From contig NC_079878.1 in the NCBI RefSeq assembly GCF_029227915.1, forward strand, positions 28,175,501 to 28,239,500: DNA of 64,000 bases, read 5' to 3'. The position numbers and the translations under genes were made by a program. Positions within the stretch are counted from its first letter, which is position 1; the number at the start of each line of letters is the position of its first letter. Source of the stretch: Hydractinia symbiolongicarpus. Taxonomy: Eukaryota; Cnidaria; Hydrozoa; Anthoathecata; Hydractiniidae. Below the pieces are notes generated by a model. That model saw only the letters and a list, made by a program, of their open reading frames with translations. It did not search any database and was not told the origin of the DNA. This document shows, in pieces, positions 20,621 through 32,700 of this stretch.

Positions 20621-22012
20621 ATGGAGTTTGAAAATATTGTTTTAAATTCTGTTAAAGAAATACATAGAAGGAAAAAGAAAGCTGACTATGACAGCATAGT
20701 AACTAACAAAAAAGACTTGCTTCCTGAAATTATTGAGCAAACGCTAAAAGATTTATGTCAACAGAATATATTAAACAAAACGGAGAGAAATGGTACAGAA
20801 AGTTATTTATTTGTGATACAAGTAGAAGAGGAGAAAGAAAATAGCACAGACGAATCTTTTTCAGAGGAAAAGAAAGATGTTGTTGACGATTTAATCGAAG
20901 ATAAAAGTGGATATCTGTACGAGGAAGAAGTTAAAAATTTTGGCCAGTTTATTAAATTTAAAAGTTTGACAACACAGGTTTGCGATTTAAAAGAATTTAT
21001 TTCGTATAAACTGAGCAAGATCGGGGACAACTCGTCAAATATATTAATTAAACAACTGAGGAGTGAAATAGATTTCCTTAAAGAAGAAATAAAGGATTAC
21101 AAAAAATTGGTTAGCGAAATTTTAAACAGTAATCAACGTGATCATTCAGTTGAAACGATTAAACAGCATAATCAATGGAACAACGTAATCAAAGGTCCCT
21201 CAAGGTTTTCTACAAATATAGTTAATAGAAATGAAGAATTACATCATAACAGATTTAACGACCTAACAGTTGAAGTTAATGACGATTCTAATCAACAAAG
21301 TTGGGGTGATCAAGATTGTAATTTTACGAAGGAGAGTCAAAATACGCACCACGTAGATGTTAACAACCATATTCGTTCGTCAAATATCTTTAAAAATAAT
21401 GTAACACACAGACGAAGACCCAACCCTGTTATCAATCCGTTTCCCGAAAGAGATCAATTAGCTACGAATCTTGAGCATCAAAATGTACACCATTCTAATA
21501 AGATACGGATAATGACCGATAGTGTACCAAAAGGTATTCGAGTGAAAGAATTTAATGAGCAAATAAAAAATGGAAATGTGAGATTTAAGATATTCCCAGG
21601 AGCAAGTGTCGAAAACTTAAATTATTACGTACAACCAACACTGGAACAAGAAAAACCTGATATTGTCGTTATCCATGTAGGAATCAACAATCTTTTATCA
21701 AGTCATCTAAATGCAGCGTCAGATAACAAAATTGCCGAACAGATCCTGGACATCGGAAAAAAATGTGTGTGTAGCGGAGTAGAAAAAGTTTTTATCTCTG
21801 CCTTGGTTACGAGCAGACGTGTCGACTCTGATAGAATAAACAGTATTAACAAACTATTAAGAGAAGGATCCGATCTACACGGTTATGGCTACATCAGACA
21901 CAACAATATCAGAGAAGAACACTTATGGAAAGATGGCATACATTTACGAGAGAATGGTAAGATAATGTTAGCACGAAATTTTATAGCTTTTATAAATAAT
22001 TTTTTAGATTAG
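20621..22012 (+). CDS. Retrotransposon ORF1 protein with SGNH-esterase-like domain (copy B)
   Basis: 463 codons, same architecture as copy A: basic N-terminus, acidic region, probable coiled coil (about 140-168), polar linker, and SGNH-like domain with Ser301, Gly327, Asn356, Asp438 and His441. It ends ...AAT TTT TTA GAT TAG, nine codons earlier than copy A. This is probably the original end, because the -1 frame stays open here and leads into ORF2. The only other residue change noticed is Ile at position 66 instead of Lys. Role by family: RNA binding and possibly an esterase-like or lipid/protein interaction activity. The atypical TDS and GINN blocks leave enzymatic activity open. Confidence 0.88.
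   Translation: MEFENIVLNSVKEIHRRKKKADYDSIVTNKKDLLPEIIEQTLKDLCQQNILNKTERNGTESYLFVIQVEEEKENSTDESFSEEKKDVVDDLIEDKSGYLYEEEVKNFGQFIKFKSLTTQVCDLKEFISYKLSKIGDNSSNILIKQLRSEIDFLKEEIKDYKKLVSEILNSNQRDHSVETIKQHNQWNNVIKGPSRFSTNIVNRNEELHHNRFNDLTVEVNDDSNQQSWGDQDCNFTKESQNTHHVDVNNHIRSSNIFKNNVTHRRRPNPVINPFPERDQLATNLEHQNVHHSNKIRIMTDSVPKGIRVKEFNEQIKNGNVRFKIFPGASVENLNYYVQPTLEQEKPDIVVIHVGINNLLSSHLNAASDNKIAEQILDIGKKCVCSGVEKVFISALVTSRRVDSDRINSINKLLREGSDLHGYGYIRHNNIREEHLWKDGIHLRENGKIMLARNFIAFINNFLD
22000..22006 (+). promoter_or_regulatory. Candidate -1 frameshift site, T TTT TTA (copy B)
   Basis: In the ORF1 frame the codons are AAT TTT TTA GAT TAG, so the heptamer T TTT TTA has exactly the X XXY YYZ phasing required for -1 slippage, two codons before the stop. 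After the slip the reading continues AGA TTA GCA GGG into ORF2, which is in the -1 frame and has no upstream Met. T TTT TTA is a well-known slippery heptamer of retroviral type. I did not find an obvious strong stem-loop within the next 10-60 nt, so use of the site is inferred. Confidence 0.5.
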
Positions 22013-25000
22013 CAGGGGTATTCAATAGGCTTGGACTAGTTTGCGATGATAATAAATCTGATATTCCTGATGAATGTGTTGGGAGTCAATATAGAAATGA
22101 TCAAAATCCGACACATAATTCTCACCAAAGTTCTTTAGATGAAATACATAAATTACGAATTAAGTACCCTTCCAATCCTCTTTTAGGCTATTTAAACATT
22201 AATAGTCTCAGAAACAAAATTATTGATGCAAGAGAAATTCTGACAAAATTTTCACCTGATTATTTTGTATTTGCTGAAACCAAACTAGATGAGAGTTTTC
22301 CAAACGAACAATTCTATATTGATAACTATGAAATTAGAACTAGAAAAGATAGGAACAAAAATGGAGGAGGGTTAATTGAATATGTTAAGAAAGGAATAGC
22401 CTGTAGACAAGTTAATGATTTGGGTATAACAAATAATGAAATCATTTGCTCAGAATTAACGATAAGAAATAAAAAATGGACAGTTATCAGTATTTATAGA
22501 CCACCTCATTATTCAAACTTAAACAACTTTTTTGAGGAATTAGAGATAGCTTTAAATAAAGCTCTATCTAAAGTCGAAAACATAATAATTATGGGTGATA
22601 TAAATATCGATTGCCATAACTCGAACGATTCTGGTTTCAAAACCTTAAATAATTTCTGTGATATTTTTAGTCTTGAAAATCTTGTCAAAAACAAAACCTG
22701 TTTTGCTAGTCCTAACGGAACAGCTATAGATGTCATTCTTACAAATAGACCCAGATGTTTTCATCACACACTAACATGTGAAACAGGATTAAGTGATCAT
22801 CATCAAATGGTAACAACATTTTTAAAATCTCATTTAGCACGCTTAGCATCCAAGAAAATTATTTACAGAAGTTACAAAAAATTTAATGAAGCCAACTTTT
22901 TACGTGATGTTGAGAACGCAAATTTTATTTGTAATAGTAAAGATCCTGAACTGAATTATGAAAACCTCATCAATGTTTTCACATCTATCATAGAAAAGCA
23001 TGCCCCACAGAAGCAAAAAACTCTGCGTGGAAATGAGGCACCATTTATGACAAAAGAGTTAAAAAAGGCAATATATACAAGGTCTAGGTTCAAAAATAAA
23101 TACAATAAAAATCCTACTTCTGAAAACAAAATCACGTACAAGAAACAGAGAAACAAGTGTGTAAATTTACGCAAAAAGGCTATCAAAAACCATTTCAAAA
23201 GGGTAACAGAATCAGGTTTTATTTCCAAAAAAAAGTTTTGGGAAACTGTTAAACCCTTGATATCAAATAAAAGTGGAATAAGCAAAGGAGATATAGCGAT
23301 CGTTCAAAATGAAAGTTTAGTTACTGATAAAAAACAGCTAACCAAACTTTTCAACGAATACTACATCAATATTTTAGAAAATTCTTGTGGCATGAAACCA
23401 AATCCTATAAAATATAAGAATGTAAATGATAAGTCAAAAATGATTGAAAAAATTGTTGATAGTTTCGAAAATCATCCAAGTATCATTAAAATAAAGGAAA
23501 TCAATGATTCTAACAACAATGAGAACTTCACGTTCCAAGAAGTTGATGAAAATACAATTTCTAAACTGTTTAATGATTTAAACACCAAAGTATCAACAGG
23601 TGAATATACAATACCATCAAAGCTGACAAAATTAGGAAAAAGGCACCTAGTAACGCCACTAACAGATGCTATAAATAGTAGCATAGTTTCAAACAAATTT
23701 CCAAGCAAAGCTAAGCGAGCTGCTGTAACGCCATTGGATAAGGGAGGAAAAGATAAAACTAAAATATCAAACTACAGGCCTGTCAGTGTTTTAAATGTTT
23801 TTCTAAATTTTACGAAAGGGTTATGAAAGAACAAATAACCGCTTATATGGAATCAAAATTGTCGACCTTTCTCTCCGCCTATAGGAAATGCTATAGTACC
23901 CAACAAGTACTAATTCGCTTAATAGAGGAATGGAAGAGTAAACTTGATAAGAATTATGTGGTGGGTGCGATCTTGATGGATCTTTCAAAAGCTTTTGACT
24001 GTGTACCACATGACTTACTAATTGCGAAATTAGCTGCTTATGGATTTGACAATAAGTCTTTTCAATTCATTCTATCTTATCTTACTGATAGAGAGCAAGC
24101 CACTCGAATAAATGGGATCTATAGTCTATTTCAAAATATCTTATCTGGTGTACCACAAGGTTCTATTTTGGGACCTATCATATTCAATATATTTATAAAT
24201 GATTTGTTTCTTTTTATAGACAAATATAAGCTACATAATTACGCTGATGATAACACAATATCCAACTTCTCAAATTCTATTCCTAATTTGATATATACTT
24301 TAGAAAACGAAGCTAAAACTGCCCTCTCCTGGTGAAAAGAGAATAAAATGATTGCAAACCCTGAAAAGTTTCACTCGATAATTCTGACAAAGAATAAGGC
24401 AGATAATTTAGGTCTAAAATTTAATATAGGAAATAAAACTATTGAAAGTGAAAATAACGTGAAATTACTAGGTGTGACTATAGACAATAAATTAAACTTT
24501 GACAGACACGTTAGTGATTTGTGTCGCAAAGCATCAGCCCAACTAAATGCCTTATTTCGATTTAGAAGTTTCTTATCCTTTCAAGCAAAATATATTTTAG
24601 TTCAAAGTTTTATCTACGCAAATTTCAATAATTGTTCCCTTATATGGCATTTTTCTTCTTCTAAATCTTTATCTAAAGTCGAAATGATACAAAAACGAGC
24701 ATTAAGATTTCTGTATAATGATACGGTAAGTACATACGAAAATTTACTTAAAAATTCCAGCAAGAGTCACATGAATGTAAATCGCTTACGGTCATTGTGT
24801 ATAGAAATCTCTAAAACTATAAATAACAGCAGCCCTCTTTTTATGAAAGATATATTTTGTTTAAATGATAACGGTAGGACAGTCAGAGAACAAAATACAA
24901 ATAATTTGGTAGTCACAAGGAAAAGGACCGCGACTTTTGGAACTAATAGCTTATCAGCCCTGGGACCAAAGATTTGGAATAACCTACCATCACATTTGAA

Positions 25001-25091
25001 ACGATGTCACAACCTTAAAGTTTTTAAAAGCATGATTAAAATGTGGGACGGATCTAAATGTAACTGTGATGAATGTAATGTCCCTTTATAG
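22006..25091 (+). pseudogene. Retrotransposon ORF2: endonuclease and reverse transcriptase, disrupted (copy B)
   Basis: Same protein as in copy A, shifted by 10749 bp. Endonuclease motifs: LNINSLRNK (22192-22218), ETKLDE (from 22276), MGDIN (from 22591), SDHH (22792-22803). Reverse transcriptase motifs: LMDLSKAFD (near 23973-23999), SGVPQGSILGP (24144-24176), YADD (24240-24251). Terminal CNCDEC at 25059-25076. It has the same one-base loss (about 23800-23802, leading to TGA at 23824-23826) and the same in-frame TGA (24333-24335) as copy A. The -1 frame is open from the slippery site onward, unlike copy A, so the ORF1/ORF2 junction here is closer to the ancestral state. No start codon precedes the endonuclease core. 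Confidence 0.9.
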
Positions 25092-25269
25092 AACTTTGTT
25101 GTTATTATTGTTTATATATATAAAAAAAAAATGATTTTATTTAATTGTAAACATAAAAAAAATTTAGTCGATTTAGATTAGTTTTCTTAATTACTTTTTT
25201 TTTGGAAACTATTGTAAATATGTGAATAATCGACTTTAAATAAATTGAAAAGGAAAAAAAAAAAGGAAA
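25092..25269 (+). other. Retrotransposon 3' UTR with stem, AATAAA and A-rich tail (copy B)
   Basis: Same as 14343-14520: inverted repeat AGTCGATT (25166-25173) / AATCGACT (25228-25235), AATAAA at 25239-25244 and an A-rich tail. The TA run is slightly altered relative to copy A, with equal length. Confidence 0.7.
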
Positions 25270-28200
25270 GCAATATTTTTCTGACTTTACTAGGTTGCAT
25301 CGTTTTTAACAGTGAAACGATTGACTGTGGGTTTTAATTGAACCAACTTTGGACTGTGACCTGATAAATGTGATAAATGAGCCAATTGGACTCCAAGGTA
25401 TAACATTCTTCTTAATTTGACATGATTGCCGGATCTCAGCGATTACACTTGACGTTGTGGTAACGCTTCACTTAAAAATTTAGCTAAATAAGTCAATTTT
25501 TACTGTGGAACCAATCGTAGCCGTTAGAACGCGCTGTAGAAATAGAGACAGTTTCATAAACTACATATCAATGACTTTCTAACAGTATCAGTCTGTTTGA
25601 GTGACAACGGTTGCGTCACATATTCGTACCAACATGTATTTATTCATTTTTTTCCGATATTACTAAGTTGTATCGCTTTTAACAGTAAAACGATTGACTG
25701 TGTGACTTATTTGAACTGATTCTTGACTGTGACCTGATAAATGTGATAAATGAGCCAATTGGACTCCAAGGTATAACATTCTTCCTAATTTGACATGATT
25801 GCCGGAACTCAGCGATTACACTGGACGTTGTGGGAACGCTTGATTTAAAAACTTAGCTAAATAAGTCAATTTGTTCTGTGGGACCAATCGTAGCCGTTAG
25901 AACGCGCTGTAGAAATAGAGATAGTTTCAAAAACTACATATCAATGACTTTCTAAGAGTATCAGTCTGTTTGAGTGACAACGGTTCCGTCACATACTCGT
26001 ACCAACATTTATTTAGCGATATTTTTCTGATATTACTAAGTTGCATCGCTTTTAACAGTAAAACGATTGACTGTGTGACTTATTTGAATTGATTCTGGAC
26101 TGTGACCTTATAAATGTGATAATTGAGCAAATTGGACTCCAAGGAAAAACATTCTTCTTAATTTGACATGACTGCTGGAATTCAGCGATTACACTGAGCG
26201 CTGTGGTAGCGCCTTATTTAAATATTTGGATAAATATATTATTTTTTAATGTGGGACCAATCCTGGGCGTTAGCACGCGTTTCAAAAACTACATTGCATT
26301 GATTTTGTAGCGGTATCAATCCGTTTGAGTTACAACGGTTGCGTCACATATTCGTACCAACATGTATTTAGCGATATTTTTCCGCTATTACTAGGTTGCA
26401 TCGCTTTTAAAAGTGAAACGATTGACTGTGGGACTTATTTGAACTGATTTTAGACTGTGACCTTATTAATGTGATATGTGAGACAATTGGACTCCAAGAA
26501 ATAACATTCTTCTTAACTTGACATGATTGCCGGAACTCAGCGATTACACTGGGCCCTGTGGTAGCGCTTCATTTGAAAATTTAGATAAATAAGTCATTTT
26601 TTACTGTGGGACCAATCATAGCCGTTTGCGCGCGCTAAAGAAAGAGAGACAGTTTCAAGAATACATTTCATTGACTTTCTAACGGTATCAGTCCGTTTCA
26701 ATTACAACGGTTCCGTCACATACTCGTACCAACATTTATTTAACGATATTTTTCTGACATTACTAGGTTGCATTCCTTTTAACAGTGAAACGATTGATTG
26801 TGGGACTTAATATAACTGATTTTGGACTTTGACTTTATGAATGTGATAAATGAGACAATTGAACTCCAAGAAATAACAATCTTCTTAATTTGACATGATT
26901 GCTTGAACTCAGCATTTACACTGGGCGCTGTGGCAGCGCTTTATTTAAACATTTAGATAAAAAACCCATTTTTGTACTGTGGGACCAATCCTAGCCCTTA
27001 TCGCGCGCTTAAGAAATAGAGACGGTTTCAAAAACTTCATTTAATTTATTTTCTAACGGTATCAGTCCATTTCAATAAAAGCGGTTCCGTCACATTTTTG
27101 TACCAACATGTACTTAACGATATCTTTCCGATATTAGCACTTGCATCGCCTTTAGCAGTAAAACGATTTACTGTGGGACTTAATTGAACTGATTTTTGTC
27201 TTTCATCTGATCAATGTGATAAATGAGACAATTGGACTCCAAGAAATAACATTCTTCTTAACTCGACATGATTGCCGGAAATCAGCAATTTCACTGGGCC
27301 CTGTGGTAGCGCTTCATTCGAAAATTTAGATAAATAAGTCATTTTTTACTGTGGGACCAATCATAGCTGTTTGCGCGCGCTAAAGAAAGAGAGACAGTTT
27401 CAAGAATACATTTCATTGACTTTCTAACGGTATCAGTCCGTTTCAATTACAACGGTTGAGTCACATCTTCGCGCCAACATGTATTTAACGGTATTTTTCT
27501 GATATTACTAGGTTGCATCGCTTTTAACAGTGAAAGGATTGAGTGTGGGACTTAATTGAACTAACTCTTGACTGTGACCTTATAAATGTAATTAATGAGC
27601 CAATTGGACTCCAAGGTATAACATTCTTCTTAATTGAACATGATTGCTGGAATTCAGCGATTACCCTAGGCTCTGTGGTAGCGCTTTATATAAAAATTTA
27701 GATAAGTAAGTCTTTTTTTACTGTGGGACCAATCCTGGGCGTTAGCACGCGCTAAAGAAATAGAGACATTCTTAAAAACTACATTTCATTGACTTCTTCG
27801 CGGTATCATCCGTCGGAGTTACAATAGTTGCGTCACATATTCGTACCAACATGTACTTAGTGATATTGTTCCGATGTTACTAAGTTATATCGCTTCTAAC
27901 AGTGAAACGAGTGACTCTGGGACTTAATTGAAGTAACTTTGGACTTTGACTTTATAAATGTGATAAATGAGCCAATTGGACCCAAGAAATAACATTCTTC
28001 TTAATTTGACATGATTACCGGAACTCAGCGATTACACTGGGCGCTGTGGTAGCGCTTCATTTAAAAAATTAGAAAAAAATCGTTCTTTTCTGTGGGTCTA
28101 ATCTTAGCGGTTATCGCGCGCTGAAGAAATAACGACAGTTTCAATAACCATATTTCATTGAATTTCTAAGGGTGTCAGTCTGTTTGAGTGACAACGGTTC

Positions 28201-29506
28201 CGTCACTTACTCGTACCAACATATACTGAGCGATATTTTTCTGACATTACTAGGTTGCATTGCTTTTAACAGTGAAACGATTGATTGTGGGACTTAATAT
28301 AACTGATTTTGGACTTTGACTTTATAAATGTGATAAATGAGACAATTGAACTCCAAGAAATAACAATCTTCTTAATTTGACATGATTGCTTGAACTCAGC
28401 ATTTACACTGGGCGCTGTGGCAGCGCTTTATTTAAACATTTAGATAAAAAACCCATTTTTGTACTGTGGGACCAATCCTGGGCGTTAGCACGCGCTTAAG
28501 AAATAGAGACATTCTTAAAAACTACATTTCATTGACTTCTTCGCGGTATCAATCAGTTTGAGTTACAATGGTTGCGTCACATATTCGTACCAACATATAC
28601 TTAGTGATATTGTTCCGATGTTACTAAGTTATATCGTTTTTAACAGTGAAACCAGTGACTCTGGGACTTAATTGAAGTAACTTTGGACTGTGACTTTATA
28701 AATGTGATAAATGAGCCAATTGGACCCAAGAAATAACATTCTTCTTAATTTGACATGATTACCGGAACTCAGCGATTACACTGGGCGCTGTGGTAGCGGT
28801 TCATTTAAAAAATTATAAAAAATCGTTCTTTTCTGTGGGTCTAATCCTAGCCGTTATCCCGTGCTGAAGAAAGAGAGACAGTTTCAAGAATACATTTCTT
28901 TGACTTTCTAACGGCATCAGTCCGTTTCAATTACAACGGTTTAGTCACATCTTCGCGCCAACATGTATTTAGCGGTATTTTTCTGATATTACTAGGTGGC
29001 ATCGCTTTTAACAGTGAAAGGATTGAGTGTGGGACTTAATTGAACTAACTCTTGACTGTGGCCTTATAAATGTGATTAATGAGCCAATTGGACTCCAAGG
29101 TATAACATTCTTCTTAATTGGACATGATTGCTGGAATTCAGCGATTACCCTAGGCTCTGTGGTAGCCCTTTATATAAAAATTTAGATAAGTAAGTCTTTT
29201 TTTACTATGCGACCAATCCTGGGCGTTAGCACGCGCTAAAGAAATAGAGACAATTTCCAAAACTACATTTCATTGACTTTCTAACGGTGTCAATCCGTTT
29301 GAGTTACAACGGTTGCGTCACATATTCGTACCAACATGTATTAAGTGACTTTTTTCCGATATTACTAAGTCGCATCGCTTATAACAGTAAAACGAGAAAC
29401 TGTGGAACTTAATTGAACTGATTCTGGACTCTGACCTTATAAATGTGATAAATAAGCCAACTGGACTCCAAGGAATAACATTATTCTTATTTCACATGAT
29501 TGCTGG

Positions 29507-29780
29507 AATTCAGCGATTACACTAGGCTCTGTGGTAGCGCTTCATGTATAAATTTAGATAAGTCTTTCTTAGTGTGTAACCAATCCTGGCCCTTATATTC
29601 GTACCATCATGTACTTAACGATATTTTTCCGATATTACCAGGTTGCATTGCTTTTAACCGGAAAACGGTTGACTTTGGAACTTAATTGAACCAATTTTTG
29701 TCTTTGATCTTATCAATGTGATAAGTGAGACAATTGGACTCCAGGAAAAAACATTCTTCCTAACTCGAAATGATTGCTGG
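29507..29780 (+). repeat. Truncated satellite monomer (274 bp)
   Basis: The unit starting at 29507 runs to 'accaatcctggccctta' and then jumps to 'tattcgtaccatcatg', missing about 97 bp including the 'cgcgctgaag' and 'aacggtatcaatccgtt' parts. This is a private internal deletion. Confidence 0.75.
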
Positions 29781-32700
29781 AGTTCAGCGATTACATGGGC
29801 GCTGTGGTAGCGTTTCATTTAAAAATTTAGATAAAAAAGTTATTTTTACTGTGGTGCCAATCCTGGCCGTTAGCACGCGCTGAATAAATAGGAACAGTTT
29901 CAAAAACTACATTTCATTGACTTTCTAAAGGTATAAATCTGTTTGAGTTACAACGGTTGCATCACATATTCGTACCAACATGTATTTGGCGGTATTATTC
30001 GGATATTACTATGTTGCATCCGTTTTAACAGTGCAACGCTTGACTGTGGGACATAAATGAACTGATCTTGGACTATGACCTTATAAATGTGATAAATGAG
30101 CCAGTTGGACTACAAGAAATAACATTCTTCTTAACTTGACATGATTGCTGGATTTTTCCAATTACACTGGCCACTGTGGTAGCGCTTCATTTAAACGTTT
30201 AGATAAATAAGTCATTTTGTACTGTAGGACCAATCCTAGCCGTTAGCGCGCTGAAGAAATAGAGACAGTTTCAAAACCTACATTTCACTAACTTTCTATC
30301 GGTGTCAGTCCCTTTGAGTTACAACGTTTGTGTCACATATTCGTACCAACATGTATTTAGAGATATTTTTCTGATATTACTAGGTTGCATTGCTTTTAAC
30401 AGTGAAGCGATTGACTGTGGAACTTTATTGAACTGATTTTTGACTTTGACCTCATAAATCTGATAAATGAGACAATTGGACCCAAGAAATAACACTCTTC
30501 TTAATTTGACATGATTGCTGGAATTTACCGATTACACTAGGCTCGTGGTAGCGCTCCATTTAAAAATTTAGACAAAAAAGAATTCTTTTATTGTGGGAGC
30601 AATCCTACCATTATTATGCGCTGAAGAAATAGAGATATTTTCAAAAACCACATTTCATTGACTTCTTGGCGGTATCAATCCGTTTCAGTTACAACGGTTG
30701 CGTCACATATTCGTACCAACATGTATTTAGGGTTATTTTTCTGATATTACTATGTTGTATCGCTTTTAAAAATGAAACGGCTGACTGTGGAACTTAATTT
30801 AACTAACTTTGGACTGTAACCTTATAATTGTGATAAACGAGATAATTGGACTCCAAGGAAAAACGGTCTTCTTATTTTGACATGATTGCTGGAACTCAGC
30901 GATTTTACTGGGCGCTGTGGTAGGGCTTCATTTTAAAATTAAGATAAAAAAGTCATTTTTTACTGTGGGACCAATCCTAGCCGTTAACGCGCGCTGAAGA
31001 AATACAGACAGTTTCAACTACTACATTTCACTGTCTTTCTAACGGTGTCAGACCGTTTTAGTTACAACGGTTGGGTGACATATTTGTACCAACATATATT
31101 TAGCGATATTTTTCTGATATTACTAGGTTGCATCGCTTTAACAGTGAAGCGATTGACCGTGGGACTTAATTGAACTAACTCTGGACTTTGACCTGATAAA
31201 TGTGATAAATGAGAAAATTGGACTCCAAGAAATAACATCCCTCTTAATTTGACATGATTGCTGGAATTCAACGATTACAATGGGCGCTGTGGTAGCGCTT
31301 CATTTAAAAATTTAGATAAATAAGTCATATTTACTGTGGGACCAATCCTGGCCGTTAGCACGCGCTGAATATATAGGAACAGTTTCAAAAACTACATTTC
31401 GTTGACTTTCTACCGGTATCAATCCGTTTGAGTTACAACGGTTGAATCACATATTCGTACCAACATGTATTTAGCGATATTTTTCTGATATTACTAGGTT
31501 GCATTGCTTTTAACCGGAAAACGGTTGACTGTGGAACTTAATTGAACCAATTTTTTTCTTTGATCTTATCAATGTGATAAATGAGACAATTGGACCCACG
31601 AAATAACACTCTTCTTAATTTGACATGATTGCTGGAATTTACCGATTACACTAGGCTCTGTGGTAGCGCTCTATTTAAAAATTTAGATAAAAAAGTCTTT
31701 CTTTACTGTGGGAGGAATCCTAGCCATTAGCATGCGCTGAAGAAATAGAGATATTTTCAAAAACCACATTTCATTGACTTCTTGGCGGTATCAATCCGTT
31801 TCAGTTACAACGGTTGCGTCACATATTTGTACCAACATGTATTTAGGGTTATTTTTCTGATATTACTATGTTGTATCGCTTTTAAAAATGAAACGGCTGA
31901 CTGTGGAACTTAATTTAACTAACTTTGGACTGTGACCTTATAATTGTAATAAATGAGATAATTGGACTCCAAGGAAAAACGGTCTTCTTAGTTTGACATG
32001 ATTGCTGGAACTCAGCGATTTTACTGGGCGCTGTGGTAAGGCTTCATTTTAAAATTAAGATAAAAAAGTCAGTTTTTACTGTGGGACCAATCCTAGCCGT
32101 TAACGCGCGCTGAAGAAATAGAGACAGTTTCAACTACTACATTTCACTGTCTTTCTAACGATGTCAGACCGTTTTAGTTACAACGGTTGGGTGACATACT
32201 TGTACCAACATGTATTTAGCGATATTTTTCTGATATTACTAGGTTGCATCGCTTTAACAGTGAAGCGATTGACCCGGGACTTAATTGAACTGATTCTGGA
32301 CTCTGACCTTATAAATGTGATAAATAAGCCAACTGGACCCAAGAAATAACACTCTTCTTAATTTGACATGATTGCTGGAATTTACCGATTACACTAGGCT
32401 CTGTGGTAGCGCTCTATTTAAAAATTTAGATAAAAAAGTCTTCTTTTACTGTGGGAGCAATCGTAGCCATTAGCATGCGCTGAAGAAATAGAGATATTTT
32501 CAAAAACCACATTTCATTGACTTCTTGGCGGTATCAATCCGTTTCAGTTACAACGGTTGCGTCACATATTCGTACCAACATGTATTTAGGGTTATTTCTC
32601 TGATATTACTATGTTGTATCGCTTTTAAAAATGAAACGGCTGACTGTGGAACTTAATTTAACTAACTTTGGACTGTGAACTTATAATTGTGATAAATGAG

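Larger units (their letters stand above)
20529..25269 (+). mobile_element. Non-LTR retrotransposon, CR1/L2-like, copy B
   Basis: Collinear with copy A (9780-14520) at a constant 10749-bp offset, with the same insertion point, the same tail and the same ORF2 lesions. It arose by segmental duplication of the host satellite, not by a second transposition. The visible differences are a few substitutions: ORF1 Lys66 to Ile, the ORF1 stop region, Asn to Ser in the ORF2 linker (near 23479), Tyr to His after the second break (near 24371), some silent changes, and one in the 3' UTR TA run. Confidence 0.93.
17079..27941 (+). repeat. Tandem segmental duplication, copy B (~10.86 kb)
   Basis: Second copy of the 6325-17078 segment. 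It ends near 27941, where 'gaagtaactttgg' continues into unduplicated satellite ('actttgactttataaatg'). Differences from A include a 10-bp loss at about 17550, two patches near 18075-18230 and 18535-18720 where the text matches other monomers rather than the A counterpart, an 18-bp loss at about 26279, and about 150 bp of satellite around 26500-26650 that A lacks. Within the retrotransposon only a handful of substitutions and no indels were noticed. Confidence 0.92.

Noticed and set aside
9780-25269. Two independent insertions of the same retrotransposon at a preferred target
   Set aside because: Long satellite flanks on both sides match at the same offset and lesions are shared, so one insertion followed by segmental duplication explains both.
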